Shown piece after piece: positions 38,101 to 53,100 of a DNA stretch of 64,000 nt (its first letter is position 1; every line of letters starts with the position of its first letter). Below the pieces are notes generated by a model. It saw only the letters and a list, made by a program, of their open reading frames with translations, searched no databases and was not told the DNA's origin. The position numbers and the translations under genes were made by a program. Source of the stretch: Sinonovacula constricta (lineage: Eukaryota > Mollusca > Bivalvia > Cardiida > Solecurtidae); NCBI GenBank assembly GCA_007844125.1, contig CM017569.1, positions 9,259,167 to 9,323,166 of the forward strand, given 5' to 3'.

Positions 38101-41100
38101 CAATATACGTATATTGATCATGAACTTGCCCATTTGGGTTCTTTTTTTTTAAACACTGTTCCTAGAAAATGTTTAGTCAAATTGCTGATGTCCTTATTAA
38201 TGAAGGGCAACCCAGACAAATGTCTTGGTACAACCACCAGTGCACTGCTGGTAAGCCGAAAGACCTTATTACAAGAAAGGTTTCACCCAGACTGAAATGA
38301 AGCTCTACATGGTAAGAGGCTGAGAAGTTATAAGTCACAGCTATACAGGTACACCTATGGTTCACTTAGCGAGGTGGTCTAAGTTCATACAAATAAACTA
38401 ATTATGATGCTGCTTATATCTAAGTTTAAATATTATATTGTCTTTATATTGTATCAATATTTAAGTGTATTTACTGTGTTATAGTTTATTAGCTTTAAAT
38501 TTCTTTTTTATGTTTAACTGTGTATTTCAGAATATTAGAATTAAGTTCTTTTTCACAAGGATATAATTAAACACAAAAATAAAGTAGAATTTTGGTATTT
38601 CTTTGCTGTAAAAGAAATTTAACATTAAGGTCAGTCCTGATAGAAAAATTAAATTAAAAGAAAAAAAAGGTTTTCTTACAATTTTCTGCTACCTAAAAAA
38701 ATCAAGAAATGAAAAGATGATATTTATAATGCAGCTATGAAGATACTTAAAGCTTCTTACTCAAAAACTAACGATCCGGTATCAGTCTGTAAACATCACC
38801 CGCTTTCCAAGTTTGTGGGAATAAATAAATAATTAAAAAAAAAACGGTTCTGGCAAAAGTGAACGAAGCGAGCTTACGCAAGGTTTTACACTATTTGGCT
38901 GCACAAAATTAAAGCAGTGAAATATTTGTTTATCAATAATGACAAAAACACAAAAAAGTTTTACATTTGGCAACTTTTATATTTTGAAAAGTTTAAATGT
39001 GATGAAAATGGCTGGGGTAGAAGAGAGACCAGCACAGATAAACAGCAAATAATTTTGCCAGTAAAAAGTGAGAAACTAATAAAACATGGTTCATGTAAAA
39101 AGGCCCTTAAACACTGAAGGATCAAATTAAAGTTTCAAAAGTTTCAAAGAAATTTCCAGCAGCTGCAGAAAGTGGCTACAGTTGGCTGTGTTAAATAAAA
39201 ATTATTAACAATAACTTAATATTAAAAAAATCCTACACAACTACATACACCAGGCATTATATAAAATGGTAAAGTAGTGTGCTGAATACCAGGTTCCTCA
39301 CCTTGAGATCTCTATGCATAAGTCCACTTTGATGTACATACTCCACAGCACATGCTATCTGATCAAACATGTCCAGCACTGTATGCCTGTCCCGATTCAA
39401 GGTGTTATTCATCAGCCAGTCTTTCAGAGTTTCTCTCATACACAACTGCATTTGTATATACAGATAAAGCTTCTGTGTTGGCCCTGGCCTCTTCTCATCT
39501 ACCTTCTCTTTCTTATTTGTTTCTTTTTCATTAATACAGGTAAGTTTGGTTGAAAACTCTTTTGACAATGATTTTGAGCGGGAATGAGTACGCTTGTGAG
39601 TCTTGATAAGAGACTCACTTTGATTGGTTGATTGTTTATTAGGCTCATCTAAAAGATCACCTGATTGGCTGGAAATACCAATACAAACATCATCATTTGA
39701 ACCCTTTGAGCTTTTATCTCCGCAACCTGAGTCTTCAAAGATAACCTGGAATGAATCATTGCTGTGCCCTATATCAACAATATTTGAATCACAAGGAATG
39801 TTTGATGGAAATCCACTTGCACCATCACTACTCGCTGCAAATTCTATATCCACTGAATCGTCTTTTGGCTCCATGTGAAGTTTTGAAAAGTTTGGCGTTC
39901 CTGTTCCACAGCTAAAGGAGCCACTCTCTTCACCAAAGTCACTCCAATGACTGGAGCTATGAACCATAAACTCTTCACTCCCTCCTCGTTTGATCTCGGT
40001 CTCACTTAAGTCAAGGAGGTTTTGTCCAAATGGATTTTCTAACATATCGAAGGGACTAGAAGGAGTCTTCTGAAGAATGGTTGGATTGTTGTTGTTAGAA
40101 TTGAGGTGATCCTTAGCACCAGGATTGAGTGCTTTGGACGAAGTTTCAAATGGAAATCTAGATGGTACACTTGATGGAATGGATTCTTTTTCATTGTCAG
40201 ATAGCGCTGATGGTGATGTTAATTCTTCACTGAAAGGAAGAAAAGAATCTGTATAAACAAATGACGACATATGTAAAAGTTTATACTAATATAACCAAGA
40301 TATTCATTATTTGGACTATCACTACAGGAGCTTAAATTTTATTGGAGATGCTTTTCATTCAATATTTTCCTCTCATAAAAATTAAAACGGTGAATATTTA
40401 TTCTACAAGTCAAGTTTAATATTTAGGTTTCTTTGTCTTCTGACATCAAAAATAAATGTTGAAATATGATAAGATTGTTTCCATTAATTATCTGTTTGTG
40501 TTTGCGTGTGTGTGCAAAACAAGCCAACATTATGATAGCCTGAGTCCCTACCTTGCCTCTAGTTTACAGTCCCTCTCCTCCTGCCAACCTGGTGGTGGAG
40601 ACTCATACCAGGCGTTGAAGTAACGCACAATACCCACATGGTCCAGCTTGGCCAATGCTCGAACCTCGCGCATCACTTTCTCCTTTGCACCAGGACTTTA
40701 ATACAAAACAAATAATTTGTAAACTGTCTCTGTTAAGATCCTGTGATGGGGGTTTATAAGCCAATAATAGCCACCAAATGGAAATACACACTCACACCAG
40801 CAAACTATGGACAAAAATGAGATTATTTTGCTAAACATGCAATATGTATAGTTTTTACATGATAAAAGATATAATATAAAATATGCAATTATTTTTAATT
40901 ACTTCAATAATCTGATGTTTCCTATATTTATAACATATAACATATTTTTGTGATATGTTAGCAATGTCAACCTAGTAATAAAGTGTTTAACAATTCTTGG
41001 TCCATATAGGTTTTGTGGTCACATGGTGCACTTTTGTGCTTGAAATAAGATGTAAACCCATTCAGTGGTTATTGAGTTATTCCCCTGGCAAGCAAGTCAG

Positions 41101-44100
41101 ATGAATAACAGATAAAAAGCAAAAGAAAATAATTAACAAATTATTATAGGTAGAGTTATGGTTCTTGATCCGTGTATGTCTACACTTCAAGATCTATCAA
41201 CATTTTTAGTTTGAAGCAAACATGTAAAACAGCTTTTGTAATATGACTTTAAGACTTAACTATGACAGAAAGATGGACTAATGAGCAGTTGGACAAATGG
41301 AGACATTTTATGGGTAGGTGTTTGTGGGGTAATGTCAAAGGTTCTGTTACTTTGTATCTTTGTTTATTGGGTTTATTATCCCACCAACAGTATTTTAGTT
41401 ATCTGGAGACGGTGTCCACTTGAAGCAGATATAGTGCTGCCTTCACTGTGTATAGCATGTCGTGAACACCTGGCATGATACCACACCTAGTCACATTATC
41501 CTGACACCGGGCCAACCAGTCGTGGAACTACCCTTACATTGGCTTGAGTGCTAGCAAGGGAGCTATACCACTACCATTTTTAACGACTTTGGTATGTCGC
41601 AGCCCGGGATCGAACCCGGGGCCTCCCGTACCTGGAGCCGAGGCTCTACCGATTGCGCTACCAGGTCCGGTGCAAAGATTCTGTATACTGTTTTTTACCC
41701 AACACCTGTTCAAACTAACCCTACAATTACCAAATGAACCAAATTTAACCCAGAACAATACAATAACCCCACAAAGTGGACACATTTATATGGACCAATG
41801 GATAAACAAAGGGACAACCATATGCATTTTGGACAGCAAAATTGAACTGCAAAAGCAAAATTATTAGCTTTCAGCTGCAACATGTGTGACTACCCTTCAG
41901 TAATATACTACACACTTCTTGTATATGAAGAGTAAAAGACAGGTTATAAGAGATTAGGAAGCAAATAGATCCTGTTCAAACAGTACCTGGTAATCTACAC
42001 TAAATGCATTGTTGTAATCAAATTGAGCTATGTGGGTTAATTTAATAACTGATATAAATCATTATCATCGAAGGACAAAACTAAACAAGACAAATCAAAA
42101 TCAGACCATACTTCTTTATACCAAATTAAATAACATTACTGAGACAAAGCATCTTGGGTAAAATGAATTGTAATGAATTGTAAACAGAATTTAATTATAC
42201 CGATACAATGTCAGTATGCATGAGAGGATAATCAGTCAAGGTGTTGCAATCAGATCACACTTCCAATGTGTTCTCTTAATATCAGTAATTAAATTTAATA
42301 TCCTGAATTTCTGTTGAGTATTGCAGATATTTTATGTAATCAAAGAGAAAAAACTACACTGATTACACAGAAACAATTCTGTAAAAAAGGACTTGTGCCA
42401 ACCTAATCCTCAAGAGAACAAAGTTCCAAGCCAATAAAGTTCCAAGAGAAAAAAGTTCCAAGAGAAAAAAGTTCCAAGAGAAAAAAGAAATGGGTTTCCA
42501 GTGATCAATCAGAACTACCATTTGAAGATGCAAGTAGAGATTATGGGACCAACTTACTTGTTGGGTAGGGCTATTCTCTTGACAGCATAGTGACACTCGT
42601 CCACCTTGTTTTTTGTCTCGAACACCACACCAAAGCCTCCCTTCCCAAGTACCTGGATGTGATCAAAGTCACTGGCATACCTGTTACAAAATATATGTAA
42701 AAAAACCTACAATGTGCAGGGGTATTTAACCTTTTAGCTGAATACATGCATTTACTCACTTAGCTACAAAAAATATATGTAAATAAATGTGCAGCCAGTC
42801 CGGGACTCGAACCCAGGACACTTCGCAAACAAGGCAAATGCTCTACCGACTAAGCTAACCAGACCACTTACACATTCTCTCCCTATCACCTGGCTACACG
42901 CACTGCTATATTTAATAACTACTAACAATAGTTAATCTAGAAGACAAGGTTAACTTATCAAACAGACAAAATTAAGATTTCCTAGAAATAATGTTAACTC
43001 CCATCATACCTGATCTGTACCTACTTTGCTTACAGTCTTCAAAACATGGCAATTAAATCTTTAAATTGGTTTTCTCCTGCCTTGTTCTCTTCTTTTTTGG
43101 TCTTCTAAATATATTTCTATATCAAACCCACAAGACCACATGCTAAATAAAGCAAATACTTCAGTTAATTATTTTACCATTTGAAGCTACCTTCAAGCAA
43201 TATGTCCAAGAAAGCAGTCTAAAGTCGATAGCTTGGATTTATATAATATCATAAGAACTCAGACAAACATCTGCAAGAAGCCCTGATATAAGCAATTTTC
43301 CACTATAAATCCACTTAATTCTGGAAGAGTATGCAAGAAATTGTTTTCTAAGACAAGGCTAAATACTAAAAAGATCATGAAGTACTATTAATAGAATCAA
43401 AAAAATTGAAAGACAATTTTTGTATGGGTTACTTTATACAGAATCATATAACATAACTTGAGCAGAACAAGTTTAATTGAGCTGGCATGAATAAGGAAGA
43501 ATATGTTAGTAACCATGAACAAACAGCTTAATAAGGTACTGCATGTTTTTTTCTTAAAGTGGAACATGCAATAACTCGGTATAAGTAATGAAGGCATACC
43601 CTCTAAGGATTACAGCAGGTTACTCAACAGCATTCAAGAAGTGAGAGTACCAATTAATCATATTTGTAAATGTTGAATAAATAGTTAAACATATTATAAG
43701 CATGGGTTATATAGAAATAAGCAATAACTTTATATCATATTTACATGTATTTGTATAAAGTAGTAGCTAAAGAGTAAAATTAACTATATAATGTGTTTTG
43801 TTAAACCTGCCACATTGACCTATTTTTTAATGTTTTGCTATGTATTATCTGTACTGACAGGCCGATAGGCCTTTTGTACTGAATAATGTATCTATCTATC
43901 TATCTACCTATCTTTCTTAGAAGTATGGACATGTTAGATAATTCTTTTAAGCAACACACGATTGCCAGGCGATGTCGATATAAATAAACATATCTTATCT
44001 TAAATTTATAACATAACTTAGGCTTAAGGATTGTAAAACTTCAGCAAATAAGAAAACAATATTTGCTTGTTTTTCTGATTTAAAGTAAATGTATCAAAAC

Positions 44101-47100
44101 AAGAAATGTTTTCCTTTTTCCATAATCTTATCTTCACTGTACAACTGATAATTTTTCACAATACCTTGAGACGAATTCAGCTTCATCAGAGTTTTGTCGA
44201 CTGGCAAGATTTGGATCGGACGGTTTCCCAGTGGACAGTTCAGGGAGACTAGAGGTGGACTGGGACTGGGACTGTAATAGACACAGCAGCAAGATTACCC
44301 CTTAAATTGCAATATTTTGTATAGAACCCAAAACATTTTTTTCTCTCTTCTTATATCTACAAGAGAAGGTGCAGACATTTCCAAGAGACTCAGCAGATAA
44401 TGGTGCAGATCCTGATCAGACAGCTCCAGGGTGAGGACGATTGCCTGGATGATCTGGACTGATACTATTTACTTAAGTCAGCACACTTTGTACTGTACAG
44501 GTTATAAGACAATTCCTATAGATGGGATCCAACATTTACACTGATCAACCCTAGTACAACATTTACACTGATCAACCCTAGTACACTTGCTATCTCATGG
44601 TTAAACAGTTACCGTACTTACTCACTTATAAGACTATTCGCTTATAAGACGACCCCCCTACTTCACCTGCGAAATTGCCGGTTTCTGCTTCGACCCGCTT
44701 ATAAGACGAGGCGAAAAAATGAACAGGAGCGTCGACCAGTCATGCTGTCTCAACAAAAGGGTTAATTGGTAAACAGTGACTGTAATTTTCACACGTTGCG
44801 GGATGTATCTAGTCTCAGCTGCACTGCTATCCTGTAGCGCGTGGCGGCATGACATTAATGTCTTTGATCTACGTCACTAAGTCTGGTATGACAGTACACG
44901 ATATATCGGGGAACAGTGCACTGTCCTTGTGTACATTCCGCCAATCAATAATTTCATGGAGAAATGTAATAGGCAGCTGCTTATAAAAACACATCGTTCA
45001 CACCCTCACTGTCAAATTGCTCCGATCGATATCACCTTGACAACAGCTTATCTCAGAGTCAGTCACTTGACCTGTGTAATGAGGCAAGTCTACACGAGTA
45101 AATTACAGCTTGGTGTATTTGGCAGACTGAAGTTGAAAGATTGTTTTAGTGTTTACTGACGGATAATAAGCCGTGTTTCATGCAGAACAAAGGGAAATGA
45201 ATGTGAGACAGTTAATCGTTGACGGACAGAATTCAAAGTTCAATTAAGGTAAATTATCGGTGGTCGACAATGACGGCACGTCGGGTCATTGCATAACTGC
45301 TAACAAGTTTATGTGGTATGTTTTCGCCCAAAAACAACGTGAAAACTTTTTGCCAGGTCGCTAGACCCCGCCTATAAGACGAGCCCCACACTTTTAACAT
45401 GAAATTTAAAGGAAAAATCCCCGTCTTATAAGTGAGTAAGTACGGTATTTGATAAAGTTCACTGTAAGTGGAGGAAAGCTGTAAGTTAGTTTTGTACTCC
45501 CTAACATGTGTGTATCCACTATTATCAGAATGTTTAATGTCAAAATACAGAAATGTATATGATGCACACAATATAGTGGATGAATATAAAAAAAAGTACT
45601 TTTACTTTATACCAATGAATACACAATCTCTTGCATGTCTCACAAGGCCAGTTGTGTTGTTCATTGTCAATTCTCTTATCCTCTAACATAAGACAGGAGA
45701 CAGGATTAATTTAACATAATTTAAAATCCTGTGGCAGAAAATAAACTAAATTGAATACAGTTAATTGGTTGGTTAAAAGTTGCCTTAATTGCAATATACG
45801 GTAAAACACAGATTCCAATTTGAAAGAAAAAAAATCTAATTAAATGCAAACCAAAACTTGAAGTAGAGATTAAAGATAGAACACATTAATTGCTAATAAA
45901 AATGCTAAAGCTAGTTGGGCTATTTGCTTTTACATGGGTTTTCAACCCAATTAGTTTCATAACGGGTTTTCAACCCAATTAGTTTCATAACATGACTCTG
46001 GTTTGCAAGAATGTTACCATTTCCCAGTCATTAAAGTAAAAAAAAAAGACACATGCTTATTGAGGTCCTTATAGGCTAATGAGAACCACAAGATAATGAT
46101 AAAACAGTTAAGGGACACATTCAAGTGGGATTAATGCTTGGACTTCAGGGAAATAGATTTCTTCTCAAATACATTTAAGAGATTTTATTGTCCACACAGA
46201 AAATACCATAATGAAACATGTTTATGCATTTGACTGTTAAAACAAAACAGATAAATAGTCATGGTATACAAATTTTATTTTGGAAATGTAACAGAAATGT
46301 TTTTTATTTGCTAACTGGGGTAAATATTTTACATCATATTTTTCCTAAACCAACTAACTTTTAAATTCTGAATTTATTTAAGTAATTATTGGTGGAAGTA
46401 GACACCTGTAATATGTCTAGACAGAACCACAAGTGCACAAGAGGTCAACTGGAACCTCCTGACATTCAAGTTCTCAACCCAACAGGGACTTGCACCTGTG
46501 TCGTGAGGAACCATGGTCAACCCAACAGGGACTTTCACCGTGTCGTGAGGGACCATGGTCAACCCAACAGGGACTTGCACCTGTGTCGTGAGGAACCATG
46601 GTCAACCCAACAGGGACTTGCACCTGTGTCGTGAGGAACCATGGTCAATCTAACAGGGACTTGCACCTGTGTCGTGAGGGACCATGGTCAATCCAACAGG
46701 GACTTGCACCTGTGTCGTGAGGGACCATGGTCAATCCAACAGGGACTTGCACCTGTGTCGTGAGGGACCATGGTCAACCCAACAGGGACTTGCACCTGTG
46801 TCGTGAGGGACCATGGTCAATCCAACAGGGACTTTGCACCTGTGTCGTGAGGGGCCATGGTCAATCCAACAGGGACTTGCACCTGTGTCGTGAGGGACCA
46901 TGGTCAATCCAACAGGGACTTGCACCTGTGTCGTGAGGGGCCATGGTCAATCCAACAGGGACTTGCACCTGTGTCGTGAGGGACCATGGTCAATCCAACA
47001 GGGACTTGCACCTGTGTCGTGAGGGACCATGGTCAACCCAACAGGGACTTGCACCTGTGTCGTGAGGGACCATGGTCAATCCAACAGGGACTTGCACCTG

Positions 47101-50100
47101 TGTCGTGAGGGACCATGGTCAATCCAACAGGGACTTGCACCTGTGTCGTGAGGGGCCATGGTCAATCCAACAGGGACTTGCACCTGTGTCGTGAGGGACC
47201 ATGGTCAACCCAACAGGGACTTGCACCTGTGTCGTGAGGAACCATGGTCAATCCAACAGGGACTTGCACCTGTGTCGTGAGGGGCCATGGTCAATCTAAC
47301 AGGGACTTGCACCTGTGTCGTGAGGAACCATGGTCAATCTAACAGGGACTTGCACCTGTGTTGTGAGGAACCATGGTCAATCTAACAGGGACTTGCACCT
47401 GTGTCGTGAGGGGCCATGATCAATCTAACAGGGACTTGCACCTGTGTCGTGAGGAACCATGGTCAATCTAACAGGGACTTGCACCTGTGTCGTGAGGAAC
47501 CATGGTCAATCTAACAGGGACTTGCACCTGTGTCGTGAGGGGCCATGGTCAATCTAACAGGGACTTGCACCTATGTCGTGAGGAACCATGGTCAATCTAA
47601 CAGGGACTTGCACCTGTGTCGTGAGGAACCATGGTCAATCTAACAGGGACTTGCACCTGTGTCGTGAGGGACCATGGTCAATCTAACAGGGACTTGCACC
47701 TGTGTCGTGAGGAACCATGGTCAACCCAACAGGGACTTGCACCTGTGTCGTGAGGGGCCATGGTCAATCCAACAGGGACTTGCACCTGTGTCGTGAGGGG
47801 CCATGGTCAATCCAACAGGGACTTTCACCGTGTCGTGAGGGGCCATGGTCAACCCAACAGGGACTTGCACCTGTGTCGTGAGGAACCATGGTCAATCCAA
47901 CAGGGACTTGCACCTGTGTCGTGAGGGACCATGGTCAATCCAACAGGGACTTGCACCTGTGTCGTGAGGGACCATGGTCAATCCAACAGGGACTTGCACC
48001 TGTGTCGTGAGGGGCCATGATCAACCCAACAGGGACTTGCACCTGTGTCGTGAGGGGCCATGATCAACCCAACAGGGACTTACACCTGTGTCATGAGGGA
48101 CCATGATCAATCCAACAGGGACTTGCACCTGTGTTGTGAGGGGCCATGGTCAATCCAACAGGGACTTGCACCATGTCGTGAGGGGCCATGGTCAACCCAA
48201 CAGAGACTTGCACCATGTCGTGAGGGGCCATGGTCAACCCAACAGGGACTTGCACCATGTCGTGAGGGGCCATGGTCAATCCAACAGGGACTTGCACCTG
48301 TGTCGTGAGGGGCCATGGTCAACCCAACAGGGACTTGCACCTGTGTCGTGAGGGACCATGGTCAATCCAACAGGGACTTGCACCTGTGTCGTGAGGGGCC
48401 ATGGTCAACCCAACAGGGACTTGCACCGTGTCATGAGGGACCATGGTCAACCCAACAGGGACTTGCACCTGTGTCGTGAGGAACCATGGTCAATCCAACA
48501 GGGACTTGCACCTGTGTCGTGAGGGGCCATGGTCAACCCAACAGGGACTTGCACCTGTGTCGTGAGGGGCCATGGTCAATCCAACAGGGACTTGCACCTG
48601 TGTCGTGAGGGGCCATGGTCAATCCAACAGGGACTTGCACCTGTGTCGTGAGGGACCATGATCAACCCAACAGGGACTTGCACCTGTGTCGTGAGGGACC
48701 ATGGTCAATCCAACAGGGACTTGCACCTGTGTCGTGAGGGACCATGGTCAATCCAACAGGGACTTGCACCTGTGTCGTGAGGGACCATGGTCAATCCAAC
48801 AGGGACTTGCACCTGTGTCATGAGGGACCATGATCAACCCAACAGGGACTTGCACCTGTGTCGTGAGGGGCCATGGTCAACCCAACAGGGACTTGCACCT
48901 GTGTCGTGAGGGACCATGGTCAACCCAACAGGGACTTGCACCTGTGTCGTGAGGGACCATGGTCAATCCAACAGGGACTTGCACCTGTGTTGTGAGGGGC
49001 CATGGTCAATCCAACAGGGACTTGCACCTGTGTCGTGAGGGACCATGGTCAATCCAACAGGGACTTGCACCTGTGTTGTGAGGGACCATGGTCAATCCAA
49101 CAGGGACTTGCACCTGTGTCGTGAGGAACCATGGTCAATCCAACAGGGACTTGCACCTGTGTCGTGAGGGACCATGGTCAACCCAACAGGGACTTGCACC
49201 TGTGTCATGAGGGACCATGATCAACCCAACAGGGACTTGCACCTGTGTCGTGAGGGGCCATGGTCAACCCAACAGGGACTTGCACCTGTGTCGTGAGGGA
49301 CCATTGTCAATCCAACAGGGACTTGCACCTGTGTCGTGAGGGACCATGGTCAACCCAACAGGGACTTGCACCTGTGTCGTGAGGGATCATGGTCAATCCA
49401 ACAGGGACTTGCACCGTGTCATGAGGGGCCATGGTCAATCCAACAGGGACTTGCACCTGTGTCGTGAGGGACCATGGTCAATCCAACAGGGACTTGCACC
49501 TGTGTCATGAGGGACCATGGTCAACCCAACAGGGACTTGCACCTGTGTCGTGAGGGGCCATGGTCAACCCAACAGGGACTTGCACCATGTCGTGAGGGGC
49601 CATGGTCAATCCAACAGGGACTTGCACCTGTGTCGTGAGGGGCCATGGTCAACCCAACAGGGACTTGCACCTGTGTCGTGAGGGACCATGGTCAATCCAA
49701 CAGGGACTTGCACCTGTGTCGTGAGGGGCCATGGTCAACCCAACAGGGACTTGCACCGTGTCATGAGGGACCATGGTCAACCCAACAGGGACTTGCACCT
49801 GTGTCGTGAGGAACCATGGTCAATCCAACAGGGACTTGCACCTGTGTCGTGAGGGGCCATGGTCAACCCAACAGGGACTTGCACCTGTGTCGTGAGGGGC
49901 CATGGTCAATCCAACAGGGACTTGCACCTGTGTCGTGAGGGGCCATGGTCAATCCAACAGGGACTTGCACCTGTGTCGTGAGGGACCATGATCAACCCAA
50001 CAGGGACTTGCACCTGTGTCGTGAGGGACCATGGTCAATCCAACAGGGACTTGCACCTGTGTCGTGAGGGACCATGGTCAATCCAACAGGGACTTGCACC

Positions 50101-53100
50101 TGTGTCGTGAGGGACCATGGTCAATCCAACAGGGACTTGCACCTGTGTCATGAGGGACCATGATCAACCCAACAGGGACTTGCACCTGTGTCGTGAGGGG
50201 CCATGGTCAACCCAACAGGGACTTGCACCTGTGTCGTGAGGGACCATGGTCAACCCAACAGGGACTTGCACCTGTGTCGTGAGGGACCATGGTCAATCCA
50301 ACAGGGACTTGCACCTGTGTTGTGAGGGGCCATGGTCAATCCAACAGGGACTTGCACCTGTGTCGTGAGGGACCATGGTCAATCCAACAGGGACTTGCAC
50401 CTGTGTTGTGAGGGACCATGGTCAATCCAACAGGGACTTGCACCTGTGTCGTGAGGAACCATGGTCAATCCAACAGGGACTTGCACCTGTGTCGTGAGGG
50501 ACCATGGTCAACCCAACAGGGACTTGCACCTGTGTCATGAGGGACCATGATCAACCCAACAGGGACTTGCACCTGTGTCGTGAGGGGCCATGGTCAACCC
50601 AACAGGGACTTGCACCTGTGTCGTGAGGGACCATGGTCAATCCAACAGGGACTTGCACCTGTGTCGTGAGGGACCATGGTCAACCCAACAGGGACTTGCA
50701 CCTGTGTCGTGAGGGATCATGGTCAATCCAACAGGGACTTGCACCGTGTCATGAGGGGCCATGGTCAATCCAACAGGGACTTGCACCTGTGTCGTGAGGG
50801 ACCATGGTCAATCCAACAGGGACTTGCACCTGTGTCATGAGGGACCATGGTCAACCCAACAGGGACTTGCACCTGTGTCGTGAGGGACCATGGTCAATCC
50901 AACAGGGACTTGCACCTGTGTCGTGAGGAACCATGGTCAATCCAACAGGGACTTGCACCTAAGTGGTAAGGGACCATGATCAACCCAACAGGGACTTGAA
51001 CCTAAGTGGTAAGGGACCATGATCAACCCAACAGGGACTTGCACCTAAGTGGTAAGGGACCATGGTCAACCCAACTGGGACTTGCACTTAAGTGGTAAGG
51101 GACCATGATCAACCCAACAGGGACTTGCACCTGTGTCGTGAGGGGCCATGGTCAACCCAACTGGGACTTGCACCTATGTGGTAATGGACCATGGTAAACC
51201 CAACTCGGACTTACACCTAAGTGGCAACGGACCCTGGTGAACCAAACTAGGACTTGCACCTAAGTGGTAAGGGACCATGATCAACCCAACAGGGACTTGC
51301 ACCTGTGTCGTGAGGGGCCATGGTCAACCCAACTGGGCCTTGCACCTATGTGGTAAGACCATGGTCAACCCAACAGGGACTAGCACCTATGTGTTAACCG
51401 ACCCTCGTTAAATCAACAGGGACTTGCACCTAAGTGGTAAGGGACCATGGTCAACCCAACAGGGACTTGCACGTATGTGGTGAGGGACCATGGTCAACCA
51501 TACAGGGACTTGCACCTATGTGGTGAGGGACCATGGTTAACCCAGGGTTTTCCCTTGAAATTTTTTTTAGGGGGTCACAGTGTCCCCCTAGGTTTATGAT
51601 TTGGGGGTCATTGGTAAATTTTGGGGGTCACATTATATAATCACTTTACTAATAGTCTTGCACCTTAAAAACAGAACTAAATTGTTCATTTATGTTTTAT
51701 ACTATTAAAACAAAACAAAAACCACGGGGTCTACTAGTTTTATTTTTTTTTTGGCAAACTCGGACCGCCCAGGGGTTCATTGTCAGGCTGAGTTGATGAT
51801 TTACTTTGTTTTGTTTGAAAAAACCTCGTCAGCTTGGACTGAGACATTTTGACAGAATGGTTTACATTTTTAGAATTGTTTATGGTTCACTTTTGGATTT
51901 TTGTTGCAAAAACAAAAACCAGTCAAAACTTAGGTATTCGTACTCATATTGGTTCAATGTCTTTCCTACATAACGTTAAATCTGACCTTGTAGTGTTTTT
52001 AATATATTGCCTTAGACCGTTTGGTTTCTAAAGCTAAACATATATTTGCTTAAAATTAATATGCAATGTATGACTTAACTATGTTCTAAAAGATGAATGC
52101 AGATAAAACTCATCCAAACCTTTGAAATGTAGCGTATTCACGGGCCGGTTTTAGCCGCGTTCTAAACTTAACGATCATTACTATTGCGACGCTTTAAAGA
52201 AATGCTGAACGTGAAACAGCATCTAACTACACAGAATTGCTGGTTCCCAGTCATCTAAACGCAATACATGTATCGTTTGGGTGGACCGGATAGACAACAA
52301 ATAATGGACGCTTATTTACAAAATACTTTGTCTAACTGAAGAAAATTGATACTTAAATGCTTTTTGCAACAGTTTGACAAGCTGACAAAGATCAATGTCA
52401 TTGGAGACAATAAATTATGGCTGTGGATTAACTCATTTTGTGCGTCCAGTGTGTCGCAATGCAAGTTCATTTTGCGGGTCATCTGTCGAAAATATGCGCC
52501 AAAACGCAAAAATTTGTGCGTCAGGGCAAACCCTGGTTAACCCAACTGAGAGTTGCACGTATGTGGTGAGGGGCCATGGTCAACCCAACAGGGACTTGCA
52601 CCTAAGTGGTAAGGGACCATAGTCAACCATACACTTGCACCTATGTGGTAAGGGACCATGGTCAATCATACACTTGCACCTATGTGGTGAGGGTCCATGG
52701 TCAACCATACACTTGCACCCACATGCTGAGGGACCATGGTCAACCATACACTTGCACCCACATGCTGAGGGACCATGGTCAACCCCACAGGGACTTGCAC
52801 CTAAGTGGTAAGGGACCATGGTCAACCATACACTTGCACCCATGTGGTGAGGGACCATGGTCAACCATACGCTTGCACCCATGTGGTGAGGGACCAATGT
52901 CAATCAAACAGGGACTCCAATGAGAGCGACTATGCAGAAGGCCACAAGCTCATCAATACTTTCACCATTATGTACAACAAAGCTATAGAAAGAAATCATT
53001 TCAATAAAATATTAACTGCTAAAGAATAAGCCTTTAGTAATCAATAAAAATAAAGCAGCTTACATTATAATCTTTTTTAGATTATAAATTTATCGTATAG

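Noticed and set aside
40229..40248. Alternative acceptor 19 bases upstream of PERK exon K
   Set aside because: Using it places a TGA in frame within seven codons; the nearer acceptor has the better pyrimidine tract and keeps the frame.
46480..51543. Regular repeats resembling a CRISPR array
   Set aside because: Units are contiguous with no unique spacers, and the host is a eukaryote.
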